Positions 40,660 through 40,745 of a stretch of DNA of 40,745 bases are shown piece after piece. Numbering within the stretch: position 1 is the stretch's first letter; every line of letters begins with the position of its first letter. The DNA is from a virus: the IMG/VR virus record IMGVR_UViG_3300033153_002531, positions 1-40,745 of that record. The stretch is one strand, 5' to 3'. The notes beneath the pieces are model-generated. The model ran no database searches. It was not told the DNA's origin and worked only from the letters and a program-made list of their open reading frames with translations. The translations under genes and the position numbers were made by a program.

Positions 40660-40745
40660 GGCTTTAAAGTTAGGAACAAAAGACGAATGGGTAGAGGGAT
40701 ATTTGATGCCATTTGCAAATTGTGAGGGGTATTTTATACGAGAAA
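40637..40745 (+). CDS. YopX-like protein, N-terminal part (continues at window start)
   Basis: Thirty-six codons starting ATG with AAGGAG upstream; the frame runs off the window end and, via the 8-bp repeat, continues in frame at base 9 to 343. The N-terminal MIQIPIYRALKLGTKDEWVEG is typical for phage YopX-like proteins. See the entry at 1-343 for the rest. Confidence 0.78.
   Translation, partial: MIQIPIYRALKLGTKDEWVEGYLMPFANCEGYFIRE
40738..40745. repeat. Right copy of 8-bp terminal direct repeat
   Basis: The last eight bases acgagaaa equal bases 1-8. A chance match at both exact ends is unlikely, and the reading frame across the join is preserved. Confidence 0.75.

Noticed and set aside
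1-40745. tRNA genes, CRISPR arrays, integrase, lysogeny repressor, insertion sequences
   Set aside because: I looked for characteristic arms, spaced repeats, and protein signatures by eye and found none; a tRNAscan and profile search would be decisive.

Overview
The window reads as one complete genome unit of a lytic-type, AT-rich, short-tailed phage with a T7-like virion. The last 8 bases repeat the first 8 (acgagaaa). If the ends are joined through that repeat, a YopX-like gene that runs off both ends becomes one open frame of 147 codons. I therefore treat the window as a circular or circularly permuted map of about 40.74 kb. No integrase, repressor, tRNA, CRISPR array or insertion sequence was seen. 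The host cannot be named from the sequence. Low GC, AAAGGA ribosome binding sites, AGA-rich arginine codons and bare TATAAT promoters would suit a Campylobacterota (Arcobacter/Sulfurimonas-like) host, but this is inference.

Layout. Two gene blocks diverge at about 34.2 kb and converge at about 10.87 kb. The plus-strand block (34.2 kb to the end, then 1 to 10.88 kb) holds a zinc-ribbon gene, a 0.95-kb non-coding region with short repeats, a long-range stem and a strong promoter, then many small accessory genes (zinc ribbons, DUF3846, YopX-like, a cysteine-hydrolase-like protein, small membrane proteins). The replication and recombination module follows: a PD-(D/E)XK nuclease with a Cys cluster, a 718-residue ATPase plus primase protein, an Erf annealing protein, an SSB-like protein with an acidic tail, and a RusA-like resolvase. 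The minus-strand block (34.2 kb down to 10.86 kb) is the late operon in near T7 order: GNAT-like protein, gp7.3-like protein, portal, scaffold, major capsid protein with a terminator, tail tubular A and B, fibre proteins, lysis cassette, an HTH-like protein, cupin, three internal virion proteins, TerS and TerL.

How it works together. No phage RNA polymerase or DNA polymerase is visible. Transcription and bulk DNA synthesis must use host enzymes, with the phage supplying priming, strand annealing, end processing and junction resolution. Lysis looks to be done by an XhlA-like protein, a 3TM holin and an M15 peptidase.

Most interesting points: a run of seven G at the start of the LamG-type fibre gene (possible phase variation); the repeat-rich non-coding region at 34.86-35.80 kb; a structured leader before the Erf gene; a 50-residue protein resembling the glycyl-radical end of NrdD inside the lysis cassette; and a replication protein with an altered P-loop and an ATPase-first domain order.
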